Source of the DNA: Lepidurus packardi
Lineage: Eukaryota > Arthropoda > Branchiopoda > Notostraca > Triopsidae
Assembly (NCBI GenBank): GCA_023053545.1
Contig: JAKZAN010000046.1
Coordinates: forward strand, 186,001-250,000
Direction: 5' to 3'
DNA length: 64,000 bases
The notes under the pieces were generated by a model. That model was not told where the DNA came from. It ran no database searches and was given only the letters and a program-made list of their open reading frames with translations. A program made the position numbers and the translations under genes. This document shows, one piece after another, positions 16,461-31,560 of the stretch; within the stretch, counting starts at the first letter, position 1; each line of letters begins with the position of its first letter.

Positions 16461-18182
16461 TAATTAAATCCTTACAGACTGAATTAATTCCTTATGGACT
16501 TTATTAATTCCGTAAGGAATGAATTAATTAATTACGGAATGAAATAATTCCTTACGGACTGAATTAATTCCTTACGGACTGAATTAATTCCTTACGGACT
16601 GAATTAATTTCATACGGACTGAATTAATTCATTACGGACTTAATTAATCGATTACGGACTGAATTAATTCCTTACGTACTGAACTTATTCCTTACGGACT
16701 GAATTAATTCCTTACGGACTGAATTAATTCCTTACGGACTGAATTAATTCATTACGGACTTAATTAAATCCTTACAGACTGAATTAATTCCTTATGGACT
16801 TAATTAATTCATTTCGAACTGAATTAATTATTTACGGACTGAATTAATTCTTTACGGACTGAATTAATTCCTTGCTGACTGAATTAATTCCTTACGGACT
16901 GAATTAATTCCTTACGGACTGAATTAATTCCTTACGGTCTGAATTAATTCCGTACGGATTTTATTAATTCCTTACGGACTTAAATTAATTCATTACGGAC
17001 TTAATTAATCCATTACGGACTGAATTATTTCCTTACGTACTGAAATTATTCCTTACGGACTGAATTAATTCATTACGGACTTAATTAAATCCTTACAGAC
17101 TAAATTAATTCCTTATGGACTTAATTAATTCCGTAAGGAATGAATGAATTAATTACGGACTGAAATAATTCCTTACGGACTGAATTAATTCCTTAGGGAC
17201 CGAATTAATTCCTTACGAACTGAATTAATTCCTTACGGACTGAATTAATTCCTTACGGACTGAATTAATTCCTTACGGACTGAATTAATTCCTTACGGAC
17301 TGAATTAATTCCTTACTGTCTGAATAAATTCCGTACGGATTTTATTAATTCCTTACGGACTGAATTAATTCATTACGGACTTAATTAATCCATTACGGAC
17401 TGAATTAATTCCTTACGTACTGAACTTATTCCTAACGGACTGAATTAATTCCTTACGGACTGAATTAATTCCTTACGTACTGAATTAATCCATTACAGAC
17501 TGAATTAATTCCTTATGGACTTAAATAATTACGTAAGGAATGAATTAATTAATTACGGACTGAAATAATTCCTTACGGACTGAATTAATTCCTTACGGAC
17601 TGAATTAATTCCTTACGGACTGAATTAATTTCATACGGACTGAATTAATTCATTACGGACTTAATTAATCGATTACGGACTGAATTAATTCCTTACGTAC
17701 TGAACTTATTCCTTACGGACTGAATTAATTCCATACGGACTGAATTAATTCCTTACGGACTGAATTAATTCATTACGGACTTAATTAAATCCTTACAGAC
17801 TGAATTAATTCCTTATGGACTTAATTAATTCATTTCGAACTGAATTAATTATTTACGGACTGAATTAATTCTTTACGGACTGAATTAATTCCTTACTGAC
17901 TGAATTAATTCCTTACGGACTGAATTAATTCCTTACGGTCTGAATTAATTCCGTACGGATTTTATTAATTCCTTACGGACTTAAATTAATTCATTACGGA
18001 CTTAATTAATCCATTACGGACTGAATTATTTCCTTACGTACTGAAATTATTCCTTACGGACTGAATTAATTCATTACGGACTTAATTAAATCCTTACAGA
18101 CTAAATTAATTCCTTATGGACTTAATTAATTCCGTAAGGAATGAATGAATTAATTACGGACTGAAATAATTCCTTACGGACT
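16461..18182. repeat. Satellite A segment, copy 2 of 12599-14340
   Basis: Same ordered set of variant monomers as 12599-14340. A shorter piece carrying the CCATACGG monomer appears again about 860 bp further on (17731 versus 18592), so this part of the array has been copied repeatedly at several scales. Confidence 0.8.
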
Positions 18183-19560
18183 GAATTAATTCCTTACGGA
18201 CTGAATTAATTCCTTACTGTCTGAATAAATTCCGTACGGATTTTATTAATTCCTTACGGACTGAATTAATTCATTACGGACTTAATTAATCCATTACGGA
18301 CTGAATTAATTCCTTACGTACTGAACTTATTCCTAACGGACTGAATTAATTCCTTACGGACTGAATTAATTCCTTACGTACTGAATTAATCCATTACAGA
18401 CTGAATTAATTCCTTATGGACTTAATTAATTCCGTAAGGAATGAATTAATTAATTACGGACTGAAATAATTCCTTACGGACTGAATTAATTTCATACGGA
18501 CTGAATTAATTCATTACGGACTTAATTAATCGATTACGGACTGAATTAATTCCTTACGTACTGAACTTATTCCTTACGGACTGAATTAATTCCATACGGA
18601 CTGAATTAATTCCTTACGGACTGAATTAATTCATTACGGACTTAATTAAATCCTTACAGACTGAATTAATTCCTTATGGACTTAATTAATTCATTTCGAA
18701 CTGAATTAATTATTTACGGACTGAATTAATTCTTTACGGACTGAATTAATTCCTTACTGACTGAATTAATTCCTTACGGACTGAATTAATTCCTTACGGT
18801 CTGAATTAATTCCGTACGGATTTTATTAATTCCTTACGGACTTAAATTAATTCATTACGGACTTAATTAATCCATTACGGACTGAATTATTTCCTTACGT
18901 ACTGAAATTATTCCTTACGGACTGAATTAATTCATTACGGACTTAATTAAATCCTTACAGACTAAATTAATTCCTTATGGACTTAATTAATTCCGTAAGG
19001 AATGAATGAATTAATTACGGACTGAAATAATTCCTTACGGACTGAATTAATTCCTTACGGACTGAATTAATTCCTTACTGTCTGAATAAATTCCGTACGG
19101 ATTTTATTAATTCCTTACGGACTGAATTAATTCATTACGGACTTAATTAATCCATTACGGACTGAATTAATTCCTTACGTACTGAACTTATTCCTAACGG
19201 ACTGAATTAATTCCTTACGGACTGAATTAATTCCTTACGTACTGAATTAATCCATTACAGACTGAATTAATTCCTTATGGACTTAATTAATTCCGTAAGG
19301 AATGAATTAATTAATTACGGACTGAAATAATTCCTTACGGACTGAATTAATTCCTTACGGACTGAATTAATTCCTTACGGACTGAATTAATTTCATACGC
19401 ACTGAATTAATTCATTACGGACTTAATTAATCGATTACGGACTGAATTAATTCCTTACGTACTGAACTTATTCCTTACGGACTGAATTAATTCCTTACGG
19501 ACTGAATTAATTCCTTACGGACTGAATTAATTCATTACGGACTTAATTAAATCATTACAG

Positions 19561-20960
19561 ACTGAATTAATTCCTTATGGACTTAATTAATTCATTTCGA
19601 ACTGAATTAATTATTTACGGACTGAATTAATTCTTTACGGACTGAATTAATTCCTTACTGACTGAATTAATTCCTTACGGAATGAATTAATTCCTTACGG
19701 ACTGAATTAATTCCTTACGGTCTGAATTAATTCCGTACGGATTTTATTAATTCCTTACGGACTTAAATTAATTCATTACGGACTTAATTAATCCATTACG
19801 GACTGAATTATTTCCTTACGTACTGAAATTATTCTTTACGGACTGAATTTATTCATTACGGACTTAATTAAATCCTTACAGACTAAATTAATTCCTTATG
19901 GACTTAATTAATTCCGTAAGGAATGAATGAATTAATTACGGACTGAAATAATTCCTTACGGACTGAATTAATTCCTTAGGGACCGAATTAATTCCTTACG
20001 AACTGAATTAATTCCTTACGGACTGAATTAATTCCTTACGGACTGAATTAATTCCTTACGGACTGAATTAATTCCTTACGGACTGAATTAATTCCTTACG
20101 GACTGAATTAATTCCTTACTGTCTGAATAAATTCCGTACGGATTTTATTAATTCCTTACGGACTGAATTAATTCATTACGGACTTAATTAATCCATTACG
20201 GACTGAATTAATTCCTTACGTACTGAACTTATTCCTAACGGACTGAATTAATTCCTTACGGACTGAATTAATTCCTTACGTACTGAATTAATCCATTACG
20301 GACTGAATTATTTCCTTACGTACTGAAGTTATTCCTTACGGACTGAATTAATTCATTACGGACTTAATTAAATCCTTACAGACTAAATTAATTCCTTATG
20401 GACTTAATTAATTCCGTAAGGAATGAATTAATTAATGACGGACTGAAATAATTCCTTACGGACTGAATTAATTCCTTACGGACTTAATTAATTCCTTACG
20501 GACTTAATTAATTCCTTACGGACTGAATTAATTCCTTACGGACTGAATTAGTTCCTTACGGACTGAATTAATTCTTTAAGATTGATTGAATTCTTTTCTC
20601 ACTGAATGAATTCCTTACGGACTGAATGAATTCCTTACGGACTGAATTAATTTCATACGGACTGAATTAATTCCTTGCGGACTGAATGAATTCCTTACGG
20701 ACTGAATGAATTCCTTACGGACTGAATTAATTTCATACGGACTGAATTAATTCATTACGGACTTAATTAATCCATTACGGATTGAATTAATTCATTACGG
20801 ACTTAATTAATCCATTACGGACTGAATTAATTCCTTACGTACTGAACTTATTCCTTACGGACTGAATTAATTCCTTACGGACTGAATTAATTCCTTACGG
20901 ACTGAATTAATTCCTTACGGACTGAATTAATTCATTACGGACTTAATTAAATCCTTACAG
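19561..20960. repeat. 1400-bp higher-order repeat of satellite A, copy 1
   Basis: Seventy monomers that recur at 20961 with an offset of exactly 1400 over most of the length. Shared rare variants include a CGGAATGAATT monomer (about 19678 and 21078) and an ATTCTTTACGG monomer (about 19831 and 21231). Copy 1 has two additional monomers at 20781-20820 that copy 2 lacks. Confidence 0.85.
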
Positions 20961-22180
20961 ACTGAATTAATTCCTTATGGACTTAATTAATTCATTTCGA
21001 ACTGAATTAATTATTTACGGACTGAATTAATTCTTTACGGACTGAATTAATTCCTTACTGACTGAATTAATTCCTTACGGAATGAATTAATTCCTTACGG
21101 ACTGAATTAATTCCTTACGGTCTGAATTAATTCCGTACGGATTTTATTAATTCCTTACGGACTTAAATTAATTCATTACGGACTTAATTAATCCATTACG
21201 GGCTGAATTATTTCCTTACGTACTGAAATTATTCTTTACGGACTGAATTAATTCATTACGGACTTAATTAAATCCTTACAGACTAAATTAATTCCTTATG
21301 GACTTAATTAATTCCGTAAGGAATGAATGAATTAATTACGGACTGAAATAATTCCTTACGGACTGAATTAATTCCTTAGGGACCGAATTAATTCCTTACG
21401 AACTGAATTAATTCCTTACGGACTGAATTAATTCCTTACGGACTGAATTAATTCCTTACGGACTGAATTAATTCCTTACGGACTGAATTAATTCCTTACG
21501 GACTGAATTAATTCCTTACTGTCTGAATAAATTCCGTACGGATTTTATTAAATCCTTACGGACTGAATTAATTCATTACGGACTTAATTAATCCATTACG
21601 GACTGAATTAATTCCTTACGTACTGAACTTATTCCTAACGGACTGAATTAATTCCTTACGGACTGAATTAATTCCTTACGTACTGAATTAATCCATTACG
21701 GACTGAATTATTTCCTTACGTACTGAAGTTATTCCTTACGGACTGAATTAATTCATTACGGACTTAATTAAATCCTTACAGACTAAATTAATTCCTTATG
21801 GACTTAATTAATTCCGTAAGGAATGAATTAATTAATTACGGACTGAAATAATTCCTTACGGACTGAATTAATTCCTTACGGACTTAATTAATTCCTTACG
21901 GACTTAATTAATTCCTTACGGACTGAATTAATTCCTTACGGACTGAAATAGTTCCTTACGGACTGAATTAATTCTTTAAGATTGATTGAATTCTTTTCTC
22001 ACTGAATGAATTCCTTACGGACTGAATGAATTCCTTACGGACTGAATTAATTTCATACGGACTGAATTAATTCCTTGCGGACTGAATGAATTCCTTACGG
22101 ACTGAATGAATTCCTTACGGACTGAATTAATTTCATACGGACTGAATTAATTCATTACGGACTTAATTAATCCATTACGG
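20961..22180. repeat. 1400-bp higher-order repeat of satellite A, copy 2
   Basis: Second copy of 19561-20780, 40 bp shorter at its right end. It carries a few private substitutions, for example CGGGCTGAATT near 21200, so the duplication is recent but not brand new. Confidence 0.85.
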
Positions 22181-25100
22181 ACTGAATTAATTCCTTACGT
22201 ACTGAACTTATTCCTTACGGACTGAATTAATTCCTTACGGACTGAATTAATTCCTTACGGACTCAATTAATTCCTTACGGACTTAATTAATTCCTTACGG
22301 ACTGAATTAATTCATTACGGACTGAATTAATTCATTACGGACTTAATTAAATCCTTACAGGCTGAATTAATTCCTTATGGACTTAATTGATTCCGTAAGG
22401 AATGAATTAATTAATTACGGACTGAAATAATTCCTTACGGACTGAATTAATTCCTTACGGACTGAATTAATTCCTTACGGACTGAATTAATTCCTTACGG
22501 ACTGAATTAAATCCTTACAGACTGAATTAATTCCTTAGGGACTTAATTAATTCATTTCGAACTGAATTAATTATTTACGGACTGAATTAATTCCTTACGG
22601 ACTGAATTAATTCCTTACTGACTGAATTAATTCCTTACGGACTGAATTAATTCCTTACGGACTGAATTAATTCCTTACTGTCTGAATAAATTCCGTACGG
22701 ATTTTATTAATTCCTTACGGACTGAATTAATTCCTTACGTACTGAATTAATTCCTTTCGGACTGAATTAATACCTTACGGACTGAATTAATTCCTTACGG
22801 ACTGAATTAATTCCTTACGGACTGAATTAATTCCTTACGGACTTAATTAATTCCTTACGGACTGAATTAATTCCTTACGGACTGAATTAGTTCCTTACGG
22901 ACTGAATTAATTCTTTAAGATTGATTGAATTCTTTTCACACTGAATGAATTCCTTACGGACTGAATGAATTTCATACGGACTGAATTAATTCATTACGGA
23001 CTTAATTAATCCATTACGGACTGAATTAATTCCTTACGGACTGAACTTATTCCTTACGGACTGAATGAATTCCTTACGGACTGAATGAATTCCTTACGGA
23101 CTGAATTAATTTCATACGGACTGAATTAATTCATTACGGACTGAATTAATCCATTACGGACTGAATTAATTCCTTACGGACTGAATTAATTCCTTACGGA
23201 CTGAATTAATTCATTACGGACTTAATTAAATCCTTACAGACTGAATTAATTCCTTATGGACTTAATTAATTCATTTCGAACTGAATTAATTATTTACGGA
23301 CTGAATTAATTCTTTACGGACTGAATTAATTCCTTACTGACTGAATTAATTCCTTACGGACTGAATTAATTCCTTACGGACTGAATTAATTCCTTACGGT
23401 CTGAATTAATTCCGTACGGATTTTATTAATTCCTTACGGACTGAATTGATTCATTACGGACTTAATTAATCCATTACGGACTGAATTAATTCCTTACGTA
23501 CTGAACTTATTCCTTACGGACTGAATTAATTCCTTACGGACTGAATTAATTTCATACGGACTGAGTTAATTCCTTACGGACTGAATTAATACCTTACGGA
23601 CTGAATTAATACCTTACGGACTGAATTAATTCCTTACGGACTTAATTAATTCCTTACGGACTGAATTTTATTTCCTTAGGGACTTCATTAATTCATTACG
23701 GACTTTATAAATTCCTTAGGGACTTTATAAATTCCTTAGGTACTTAATTAATTCCTTACGGACTTAGTTAATTCATTACGGACTTAAATATTTCCTTAGG
23801 GACTTCATTAATTCATTACGGACTTTATAAATTCCTTAGGGACTTAATTAATTCCTTACGGACTTAGTTAATTCACTACGGACTTTATTAATTCATTACG
23901 GACTTAATTAATTCAGTACGGACTTAACTAATTCCTTACGGATTTAATTAATTCCTTACGGACTTAATTAATTCATTACGGAATTTATTAATTCATTACG
24001 GACTTAATTAAATCCTTACAGACTTAATTTATTCAGTAAGGACTTAATTAATTCCCTACGGACTTTATATATTCATTACGGACTTAATTATTTCCTTAGG
24101 GACTTCATTAATTAATTTCGGACTTCATTAATTCATAACGGACTTAATTAAGTCATTACGGACTTAATTAATTCCTTACGGAATTAATTCATTCATTACG
24201 GAATTAAATAATTCATTACGGATTTAATTAATTCATTACGGACTTTATTAATTCATTACGGAACTAATTAATTCTTTACGGACTTAATTAATTCATTACG
24301 AACTTAATTAATTCATTACGGACTTAATTAATTCATTACGGAATTAATTAATTCCCTACGGACTTAATTAATTCCTTACGAACTTAATTAATTCTTTACG
24401 GAATTAATTAATTCATTACGGAATTTATTAATTCATTACGGACTTAATTAAATCCTTACGGACTTAATTAATTCATTACGGACTTAATTAATTGCTTACG
24501 GAATTAATTCATTCATTACGGAATTAAATAAATTCATTACGGATTTAATTAATTCATTACGGACTTAATTAATTCATTACGTAATTAATTAATTCCTTAC
24601 GGACTTAATTAAGTCACTACGGAATTTATTAATTCATTACGGACTTAATTATTTCCTTAGGGACTTCAATAATTCATTTCGGACTTCATTAATTCATTAC
24701 GGAATTTATAAATTCCTTAGGAACTTAATTAATTCCTTACGGACTTAGTTAATTCATTACGGACTTAATTAATTCCTTACGGACTTAATTAATTCCTTAC
24801 GGACTTAATTAATTCATTACGGAATTTATTAATTCATTACGGACTTAATTAAATCCTTACAGACTTAATTAATTCAGTAAGGACTTAATTAATTCCTTAC
24901 GGACTTAATTATTTCCTTAGGGACTTCATTAATTCATTACGGACTTTATAAATTCCTTAGGGACTTTATAAATTCCTTAGGGACTTAATTAATTCCTTAG
25001 GGACTTCATTAATTCATTACGGACTTTATAAATTCCTTAGGGACTTTATAAATTCCTTAGGGACTTAATTAATTCCTTACGGACTTAGTTAATTCACTAC

Positions 25101-26960
25101 GGACTTTATTAATTCATTACGGACTTAATTAATTCATTACGGACTTAATTAATTCATTACGAACTTAATTAATTCATTACGGACTTAATTAATTCTTTAC
25201 GGAATTAAATAATTCATTACGGAATTTATTAATTCATTACGGAATTAATTAAATCCTTACGGACTTAATTAATTCATTACGGAATTAAATAATTCATTAC
25301 GGATTTAATTAATTAATTACGGACTTTATGAATTCATTACGGAATTGATTAATTCCTTACGGACTTAATTAATTCACTACGGACTTTATTAATTCATTAC
25401 GGACTTAATTATTTCCTTAGGGACTTCAATAATTCATTTCGGACTTCATTAATTCATTACGGAATTTATAAATTCCTTAGGAACTTAATTAATTCCTTAC
25501 GGACTTAGTTAATTCATTACGGACTTTATTAATTCATTACGGACTTAGTTAATTCATTACGGACTTTATTAATTCATTACGGACTTAATTAATTCACTAC
25601 GGACTTAATTAATTCATTACGGACTTAATTAATTCCTTACGGAATTAATTAATTCATTACGGAATTAAATAATTCATTACGGATTTAATTAATTCATTAC
25701 GGACTTTATTAATTCATTACGGAATTAATTAATTCCTTACAGACTTAATTAATTCAGCAAGGACTTAATTGATTCCTTACGGACTTAATTAATTCCTTAC
25801 GGACTTAATTATTTCATTACGGACTTCATTAATTCCTTACGGACTTAATTAATTCACTACGGACTTAATTAATTCCCTACGGATTTAATTAATTCATTAC
25901 GGACACTATTAATTCTTTACGGACTTAATTAATTCCTTACGGACTTAATTAATTCTTTACGGAATTAATTAATTCATTACGGAATTTATTAATTCATTAC
26001 GGATTCAATTAATTCATTACGGACTTTCTTAATTCATTACGGACTTAATTAATTCCTTACGGACCTAATTCATTCATTACGGACTTTATAAATTCCTTTG
26101 GGACTTAATTAATTTCTTACGGACTTAGTTAAATCATAACGGACTAAATTAATTCCTTACGGACTTTATTAATTCCTTACGGACTTAATTAATTCCTTAC
26201 GGACTTAATTAATTCCTTACGGACTTAATTAAATCCATACGGACTTAATTAATTCCTTACGGACTTAAATAATTCTTTACGGAATTAATTAATTCATTAC
26301 GGAATTTATTAATTCATTACGGATTCAATTAATTCATTACGGACTTTCTTAATTCATTACGGACTTAATTAATTCCTAACAGACTTAATTAATTCAGTAA
26401 GGACTTAATTAATTCCTTACGGACTTAATTAATTCCTTACGGACTTAATTATTTCATTACGGACTTAATTAATTCCTTATGGACTTAATTAATTCCTTAC
26501 GGCCTTAATTAAATCCATACGGACTTAATTAATTCCTTACGGACTTAAATAATTCTTTACGGAATTAATTAATTCATTACGGAATTTATTAATTCATTAC
26601 GGATTCAATTAATTCATTACGGACTTTCTTAATTCATTACGGACTTAATTAGTTCCTTACGGACCTAATTCATTTATTACGGACTTAATTAATTCATTAC
26701 GAACTTAAATAATTCATTACGGACTTAATTAAATCCTTACGGACTTAATTAATTCATTACGGACTTAATTAATTCCTTACGGAATTAATTCATTCATTAC
26801 GGAATTAAATAATTCATTACGGATTTAATTAATTCATTACGGACTTTATTAATTCTTTACGGACTTAATTAATTCCTTACGGACTTAATTAGTTCCTTAC
26901 GGACCTAATTCATTTATTACGGACTTAATTAATTCATTACGAACTTAAATAATTCATTAC

Positions 26961-29260
26961 GGACTTAATTAAATCCTTACGGACTTAATTAATTCATTAC
27001 GGACTTAATTAATTCCTTACGGAATTAATTCATTCATTACGGAATTAATTAATTCATTACGGAATTTATTAATTCATTACGGATTCAATTAATTCATTAC
27101 GGACTTTCTTAATTCATTACGGACTTAATTAGTTCCTTACGGACCTAATTCATTTATTACGGACTTAATTAATTCATTACGAACTTAAATAATTCATTAC
27201 GGACTTAATTAAATCCTTACGGACTTAATTAATTCATTACGGACTTAATTAATTCCTTACGGAATTAATTCATTCATTAAGGAATTAAATAATTCATTAC
27301 GGATTTAATTAATTCATTACGGACACTATTAATTCTTTACGGACTTAATTAATTCCTTACGGACTTAATTAATTCTTTACGGAATTAATTAATTCATTAC
27401 GGAATTTATTAATTCATTACGGATTCAATTAATTCATTACGGACTTTCTTAATTCATTACGGACTTAATTAATTCCTTACGGACCTAATTCATTCATTAC
27501 GGACTTTATAAATTCCTTAGGGACTTAATTAATTTCTTACGGACTTAGTTAAATCATAACGGACTAAATTAATTCCTTACGGACTTTATTAATTCCTTAC
27601 GGACTTAATTAATTCCTTACGGACTTAATTAATTCCTTACGGACTTAATTAAATCCATACGGACTTAATTAATTCCTTACGGACTTAAATAATTCTTTAC
27701 GGAATTAATTAATTCATTACGGAATTTATTAATTCATTACGGATTCAATTAATTCATTACGGACTTTCTTAATTCATTACGGACTTAATTAATTCCTAAC
27801 AGACTTAATTAATTCAGTAAGGACTTAATTAATTCCTTACGGACTTAATTAATTCCTTACGGACTTAATTATTTCATTACGGACTTAATTAATTCCTTAT
27901 GGACTTAATTAATTCCTTACGGCCTTAATTAAATCCATACGGACTTAATTAATTCCTTACGGACTTAAATAATTCTTTACGGAATTAATTAATTCATTAC
28001 GGAATTTATTAATTCATTACGGATTCAATTAATTCATTACGGACTTTCTTAATTCATTACGGACTTAATTAGTTCCTTACGGACCTAATTCATTTATTAC
28101 GGACTTAATTAATTCATTACGAACTTAAATAATTCATTACGGACTTAATTAAATCCTTACGGACTTAATTAATTCATTACGGACTTAATTAATTCCTTAC
28201 GGAATTAATTCATTCATTACGGAATTAAATAATTCATTACGGATTTAATTAATTCATTACGGACTTTATTAATTCTTTACGGACTTAATTAATTCCTTAC
28301 GGACTTAATTAATTCTTTACGGAATTAATTAATTCATTACGGAATTTATTAATTCATTACGGATTCAATTAATTCATTACGGACTTTCTTAATTCATTAC
28401 GGACTTAATTAATTCCTTACGGACCTAATTCATTCATTACGGACTTTATAAATTCCTTAGGGACTTAATTAATTTCTTACGGACTTAGTTAAATCATAAC
28501 GGACTAAATTAATTCCTTACGGACTTAATTAATTCCTTACGGACTTAATTAATTCCTTACGGAATTAATTAATTCCTTACGGCCTTAACTAAATCCATAC
28601 GGACTTAATTAATTCCTTACGGCCTTAACTAAATCCATACGGACTTAATTAATTCCTTACGGACTTAATTAATTCTTTACGGAATTAATTATTTCATTAC
28701 GGAATTTATTAATTCATTACGGATTCAATTAATTCATTACGGACTTTCTTAATTCATTACGGACTTAATTAATTCCTTACAGACTTAATTAATTCAGTAA
28801 GGACTTAATTAATTCCTTACGGACTTAATTAATTCCTTACGGACTTAATTATTTCATTACGGACTTAATTCATTCCTTACGGACTTAATTAATTCCTTAC
28901 GGCCTTAATTAAATCCATACGGACTTAATTAATTCCTTACGGACTTAAATAATTCTTTACGGAATTAATTAATTCATTACGGACTTAATTAATACTTTAC
29001 GGAATTAATTAATTCATTACGGAATTTATTAATTCATTACGGATTTAATTAATTCATTACGGACTTTCTTAATTCATTACGGACTTAATAAATTCCTTAC
29101 GGACCTAATTCATTCATTACGGACTTTATAAATTCCTTAGGGACTTAATTAATTTCTTACGGACTTAATTAATTCCTTACGGAATTAATTAATACCTTAC
29201 GGCCTTAACTAAATCCCTACGGACTTAATTAATTCCTTACGGACTTAATTAGTTCCTTAC
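26961..29260. repeat. 2300-bp higher-order repeat of satellite B, copy 1
   Basis: 115 monomers, followed directly by a second copy at 29261. Landmarks keep an offset of 2300: the rare CATTCATTAAGG monomer at about 27271 versus 29571, and the paired GGCCTTAACT monomers at 28581/28621 versus 30881/30921. At least one substitution distinguishes the copies (CCTTATGG near 27893 versus CCCTATGG near 30193). Confidence 0.92.
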
Positions 29261-31560
29261 GGACTTAATTAAATCCTTACGGACTTAATTAATTCATTAC
29301 GGACTTAATTAATTCCTTACGGAATTAATTCATTCATTACGGAATTAATTAATTCATTACGGAATTTATTAATTCATTACGGATTCAATTAATTCATTAC
29401 GGACTTTCTTAATTCATTACGGACTTAATTAGTTCCTTACGGACCTAATTCATTTATTACGGACTTAATTAATTCATTACGAACTTAAATAATTCATTAC
29501 GGACTTAATTAAATCCTTACGGACTTAATTAATTCATTACGGACTTAATTAATTCCTTACGGAATTAATTCATTCATTAAGGAATTAAATAATTCATTAC
29601 GGATTTAATTAATTCATTACGGACACTATTAATTCTTTACGGACTTAATTAATTCCTTACGGACTTAATTAATTCTTTACGGAATTAATTAATTCATTAC
29701 GGAATTTATTAATTCATTACGGATTCAATTAATTCATTACGGACTTTCTTAATTCATTACGGACTTAATTAATTCCTTACGGACCTAATTCATTCATTAC
29801 GGACTTTATAAATTCCTTAGGGACTTAATTAATTTCTTACGGACTTAGTTAAATCATAACGGACTAAATTAATTCCTTACGGACTTTATTAATTCCTTAC
29901 GGACTTAATTAATTCCTTACGGACTTAATTAATTCCTTACGGACTTAATTAAATCCATACGGACTTAATTAATTCCTTACGGACTTAAATAATTCTTTAC
30001 GGAATTAATTAATTCATTACGGAATTTATTAATTCATTACGGATTCAATTAATTCATTACGGACTTTCTTAATTCATTACGGACTTAATTAATTCCTAAC
30101 AGACTTAATTAATTCAGTAAGGACTTAATTAATTCCTTACGGACTTAATTAATTCCTTACGGACTTAATTATTTCATTACGGACTTAATTAATTCCCTAT
30201 GGACTTAATTAATTCCTTACGGCCTTAATTAAATCCATACGGACTTAATTAATTCCTTACGGACTTAAATAATTCTTTACGGAATTAATTAATTCATTAC
30301 GGAATTTATTAATTCATTACGGATTCAATTAATTCATTACGGACTTTCTTAATTCATTACGGACTTAATTAGTTCCTTACGGACCTAATTCATTTATTAC
30401 GGACTTAATTAATTCATTACGAACTTAAATAATTCATTACGGACTTAATTAAATCCTTACGGACTTAATTAATTCATTACGGACTTAATTAATTCCTTAC
30501 GGAATTAATTCATTCATTACGGAATTAAATAATTCATTACGGATTTAATTAATTCATTACGGACTTTATTAATTCTTTACGGACTTAATTAATTCCTTAC
30601 GGACTTAATTAATTCTTTACGGAATTAATTAATTCATTACGGAATTTATTAATTCATTACGGATTCAATTAATTCATTACGGACTTTCTTAATTCATTAC
30701 GGACTTAATTAATTCCTTACGGACCTAATTCATTCATTACGGACTTTATAAATTCCTTAGGGACTTAATTAATTTCTTACGGACTTAGTTAAATCATAAC
30801 GGACTAAATTAATTCCTTACGGACTTAATTAATTCCTTACGGACTTAATTAATTCCTTACGGAATTAATTAATTCCTTACGGCCTTAACTAAATCCATAC
30901 GGACTTAATTAATTCCTTACGGCCTTAACTAAATCCATACGGACTTAATTAATTCCTTACGGACTTAATTAATTCTTTACGGAATTAATTATTTCATTAC
31001 GGAATTTATTAATTCATTACGGATTCAATTAATTCATTACGGACTTTCTTAATTCATTACGGACTTAATTAATTCCTTACAGACTTAATTAATTCAGTAA
31101 GGACTTAATTAATTCCTTACGGACTTAATTAATTCCTTACGGACTTAATTATTTCATTACGGACTTAATTCATTCCTTACGGACTTAATTAATTCCTTAC
31201 GGCCTTAATTAAATCCATACGGACTTAATTAATTCCTTACGGACTTAAATAATTCTTTACGGAATTAATTAATTCATTACGGACTTAATTAATACTTTAC
31301 GGAATTAATTAATTCATTACGGAATTTATTAATTCATTACGGATTTAATTAATTCATTACGGACTTTCTTAATTCATTACGGACTTAATAAATTCCTTAC
31401 GGACCTAATTCATTCATTACGGACTTTATAAATTCCTTAGGGACTTAATTAATTTCTTACGGACTTAATTAATTCCTTACGGAATTAATTAATACCTTAC
31501 GGCCTTAACTAAATCCCTACGGACTTAATTAATTCCTTACGGACTTAATTAGTTCCTTAC
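29261..31560. repeat. 2300-bp higher-order repeat of satellite B, copy 2
   Basis: Direct tandem copy of 26961-29260. Register is lost at about 31570, where the sequence continues with ATTTCATTACGG instead of the AAATCCTTACGG monomer that opened both copies. Confidence 0.92.

Larger units (their letters stand above)
1..23665. repeat. 20-bp satellite A array
   Basis: Uninterrupted head-to-tail tandem array with consensus monomer AATTAATTCCTTACGGACTG, running off the left edge of the window. Common variants are AATGAATTCC, TTTCATACGG, TCCATTACGG, ATCCTTACAG, TTCCTTATGG and ACTTATTCC monomers, which recur in fixed order and so define higher-order repeats. Each standard monomer starts with a perfect 10-bp palindrome (GAATTAATTC, counting the last G of the previous unit). 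All frames meet TAA stops, so there are no long ORFs. I see no gene or transposon in the stretch. The family is not one I recognise by name. A centromeric or pericentromeric location is inference only. Confidence 0.97.
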
